Part shown: positions 43,778 to 45,485 of the stretch, one piece after another
How the letters are laid out: every line of letters begins with the position of its first letter
How positions within the stretch are numbered: the first letter of the stretch is position 1
Source: Helochares maculicollis
Taxonomy: Eukaryota; Arthropoda; Insecta; Coleoptera; Hydrophilidae
Assembly (NCBI GenBank): GCA_033557835.1
Contig: JAWQRO010000263.1
Location: 1 to 45,485, forward strand
Length of the DNA: 45,485 bases
Direction of reading: 5' to 3'
Notes under the pieces: model-generated
Database searches by the model: none
Seen by the model: only the letters and a program-made list of their open reading frames with translations
Told to the model about the DNA's origin: nothing
Position numbers and translations under genes: made by a program

Positions 43778-44667
43778 CCAGGTGAGCTAGTTTAAAATGT
43801 CGTTTTTCTCATGAAAAATAGGCAATTATTTAAGAACAATGATAAAACATTTTTTCACATTTTATCCATCTCTCGAGCAATTTATGGATACCATTCAAAA
43901 AGAAAGCTTCAACTTACACTGATATTCCTTCTTCGAGCCATTTTTGTACATCCTCGAATGTCTTGAAGTATTGCTCAGCCAGTGCGTGTCCCATCGATGA
44001 GAAGAGGTGATAATCAGAAGTTGGGGTAGGAGCTCCCAACCAAAAGAAGAAATCATTTCTTTGACCACTCTTGCTGAATGTGCATGAGCGTTATGCTGCA
44101 GAATGACTTTGCCGTGTCTTCGACCCATTCTGGGCATTTTTCGATCGATGCCTGGTTTAAAATGATCATTTGTTGTCAGTAGTGGACGGTATTATTTGGT
44201 TTGAGAAGCTCGTAGTACACTACTTCCTTCTGTTACCACCACACACACACAGCATTGTCTTCCTCCGAAAACGATCCGGTTTTGTACTCGATGTTGATGA
44301 TTGTCCTGGCATTACCCACAATTTCTTACGTTTGGGATTCTCAACATATATCCATTGTTCATCGCCAATTACAACCCAATGCAAAAAAAAACCTTTCTTT
44401 TGTGAGGTAAATTAAGCATTTCGCACACAGCTTTCCGTCTTTCAAGCTGTCATTCGGTCAGTTTGTATTAAACCAATTTCCCAACCTTTTGAATTATCCC
44501 TATGGATCGCAGGTGATCGAAAATGGCTTGCCGAGTTACATTCAACTGCTCTACCATCATTTGTTCGACATGTTTAATACGAAACAGAAGTATTCTAACT
44601 TCAACTTCAATAGATTTCATGTACCATCTCCTGACAACAAAACGACATTTTTAACTTGCGTACCTGG
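43778..44667 (-). mobile_element. deleted mariner abutting the RTE LINE
   Basis: The left end reads CCAGGTGAGCTAGTTTAAAA followed by TGTCG; the right end is its inverse, CGACATTTTTAACTTGCGTA followed by CCTGG, with a few mismatches. TA flanks both sides (43776-43777 and 44668-44669). The length of about 890 bases shows roughly a third of a full element is missing. Confidence 0.9.
43860..44640 (-). pseudogene. mariner (mos1-like) transposase remnant
   Basis: Minus-strand pieces in different frames: EQLNVTRQAIFDHLRSIG with KVGKLV (N-terminal HTH region), DEK-like and WWDQKEVVYYELLKP-type middle parts, RRHGKVILQHNAHAHSARVV with the second catalytic site (HDNA reads HNAH), then SDYHLFSSMGHALAEQYF and EDVQKWLEE near the third Asp. 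Several frameshifts and stops; no active product possible. The order matches the mauritiana-type mariners. Confidence 0.87.
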
Positions 44668-44669
44668 TA

Positions 44670-45389
44670 AATACGCTAAGTACGTTAATGTTTTTGACTG
44701 CATTTGACTAATAAGTTAGAATATATTCAATTTCGATTCTAATATTGCTATTTGAGTTTTCTTCGGTCCATTTTCTTGAGGGTTTATTCTTGAAAAAGGT
44801 GTTTATTATGCCCATACTGTTGCATTCAGCCAACTGCATATGTAAATTAAAAAGTCAAGAAATACACTATGTAATTTAGAGGTGTTAAAGTCGAATTTGA
44901 GTTTTGAGTTGACTTTAGAGCATGTTTTTTTCCCTGAACTTCATGTCGTTTCAGTTGGCTAAAGATAATTTTGATTGTCTTACATATAACGTTGAATAAA
45001 ATATTAAAATTACACTTGATTTTGTAAGCCGTGAAAAAGCCACCATGAAAAGATAAACACGGGAACATATTTTGTGCAGTTATTAATAAAATAATCAGTT
45101 AATACGAAAGTATACACGCAAAAAGATTAGAATTTTTGCAATTTCCGGGAATAAAGATAATGTACCTGCCGAATACATACATCTGTTTGTATGTACGAAT
45201 AAAACATCAATACGCACACATAAATAATATAACTATTGTCAATAAAGGCACTGATAAGACTTTAACAACGTTTAATTAAGGTCTAATGTCTGTTTAAATA
45301 TCGCCATGCTTCAAGTTTATATTTAGCTATTTGTCTGCCAATAAGCTCTGCATATATAACTATTAAACGTTTATTGCACTTACATACAT

Positions 45390-45395
<6 letters not shown>
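44670..45395. other. no recognisable gene
   Basis: AT-rich flank to the right of the mariner. I could not see a continuation of the RTE endonuclease here. Nothing else recognised. Confidence 0.45.

Positions 45396-45446
<51 letters not shown>
45396..45446. repeat. (TA)n microsatellite
   Basis: About 25 uninterrupted TA units close to the right edge of the window. Confidence 0.95.
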
Positions 45447-45449
<3 letters not shown>

Positions 45450-45485
45450 TGTGTGTTGGTGTTATATATTTAATTGTTTTTAGTG

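Noticed and set aside
1..45485. tRNA, rRNA, snRNA genes and CRISPR arrays
   Set aside because: I looked for tRNA B-box-like and snRNA-like signatures and for spaced direct repeats and saw none convincing. A covariance-model scan would be decisive.

Overview
The window is AT-rich nuclear DNA from an insect. The evidence is spliced eukaryotic genes with short GT-AG introns, insect-like protein sequences, and a mix of mariner, Jockey-type, RTE-type and piggyBac-like remnants. I cannot assign the order from sequence alone.

Layout. (1) 1-10.7 kb is gene-poor. It holds a candidate two-exon gene of unknown family (3137-4820), a small minus-strand fragment that may be takeout/JHBP-like (about 6.6-6.8 kb), one copy of an interspersed repeat (8.26-8.79 kb) and a nearly complete but broken mariner (9019-10243). 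(2) 10.7-33.6 kb is a compact housekeeping block: NDUFS6 (+; first exon not found), RNF26-like E3 ligase (+), BORCS7 (-), mitochondrial aspartyl-tRNA synthetase DARS2 (+, 7 exons), RFC2 (-, single exon), a Ly6/uPAR-type GPI-anchored protein (-, 3 exons), WDR82 (-, 2 exons with a mariner in the intron), a short candidate first exon head-to-head with WDR82, cytosolic alanyl-tRNA synthetase AARS1 (+, 3 exons) and the mitochondrial Obg GTPase MTG2 (-, 3 exons). (3) 33.6-45.5 kb is again gene-poor. It holds more copies of the interspersed repeat, an orphan candidate terminal exon (37.76-37.99 kb), a decayed RTE-type LINE (42.1-43.8 kb) and an internally deleted mariner directly abutting it (43.78-44.67 kb).

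Functionally, NDUFS6 (complex I), DARS2 (mitochondrial translation) and MTG2 (mitoribosome assembly) act in mitochondria. AARS1 acts in cytosolic translation, RFC2 in replication-clamp loading, WDR82 in H3K4 methylation and transcription termination, BORCS7 in lysosome positioning and RNF26 in ER/endosome ubiquitination. Neighbouring genes are mostly divergent or convergent; nothing suggests co-transcription.

I found no clearly new multi-gene system. The most useful leads are a one-base frame conflict at a homopolymer near the MTG2 N-terminus, a GC-AG intron in MTG2 that is needed to keep the P-loop in frame, the missing NDUFS6 first exon, the unknown genes at 3.1-4.8 kb and 37.8 kb, a repeat family with a hairpin end, and a short piggyBac-like element carrying a perfect palindrome.
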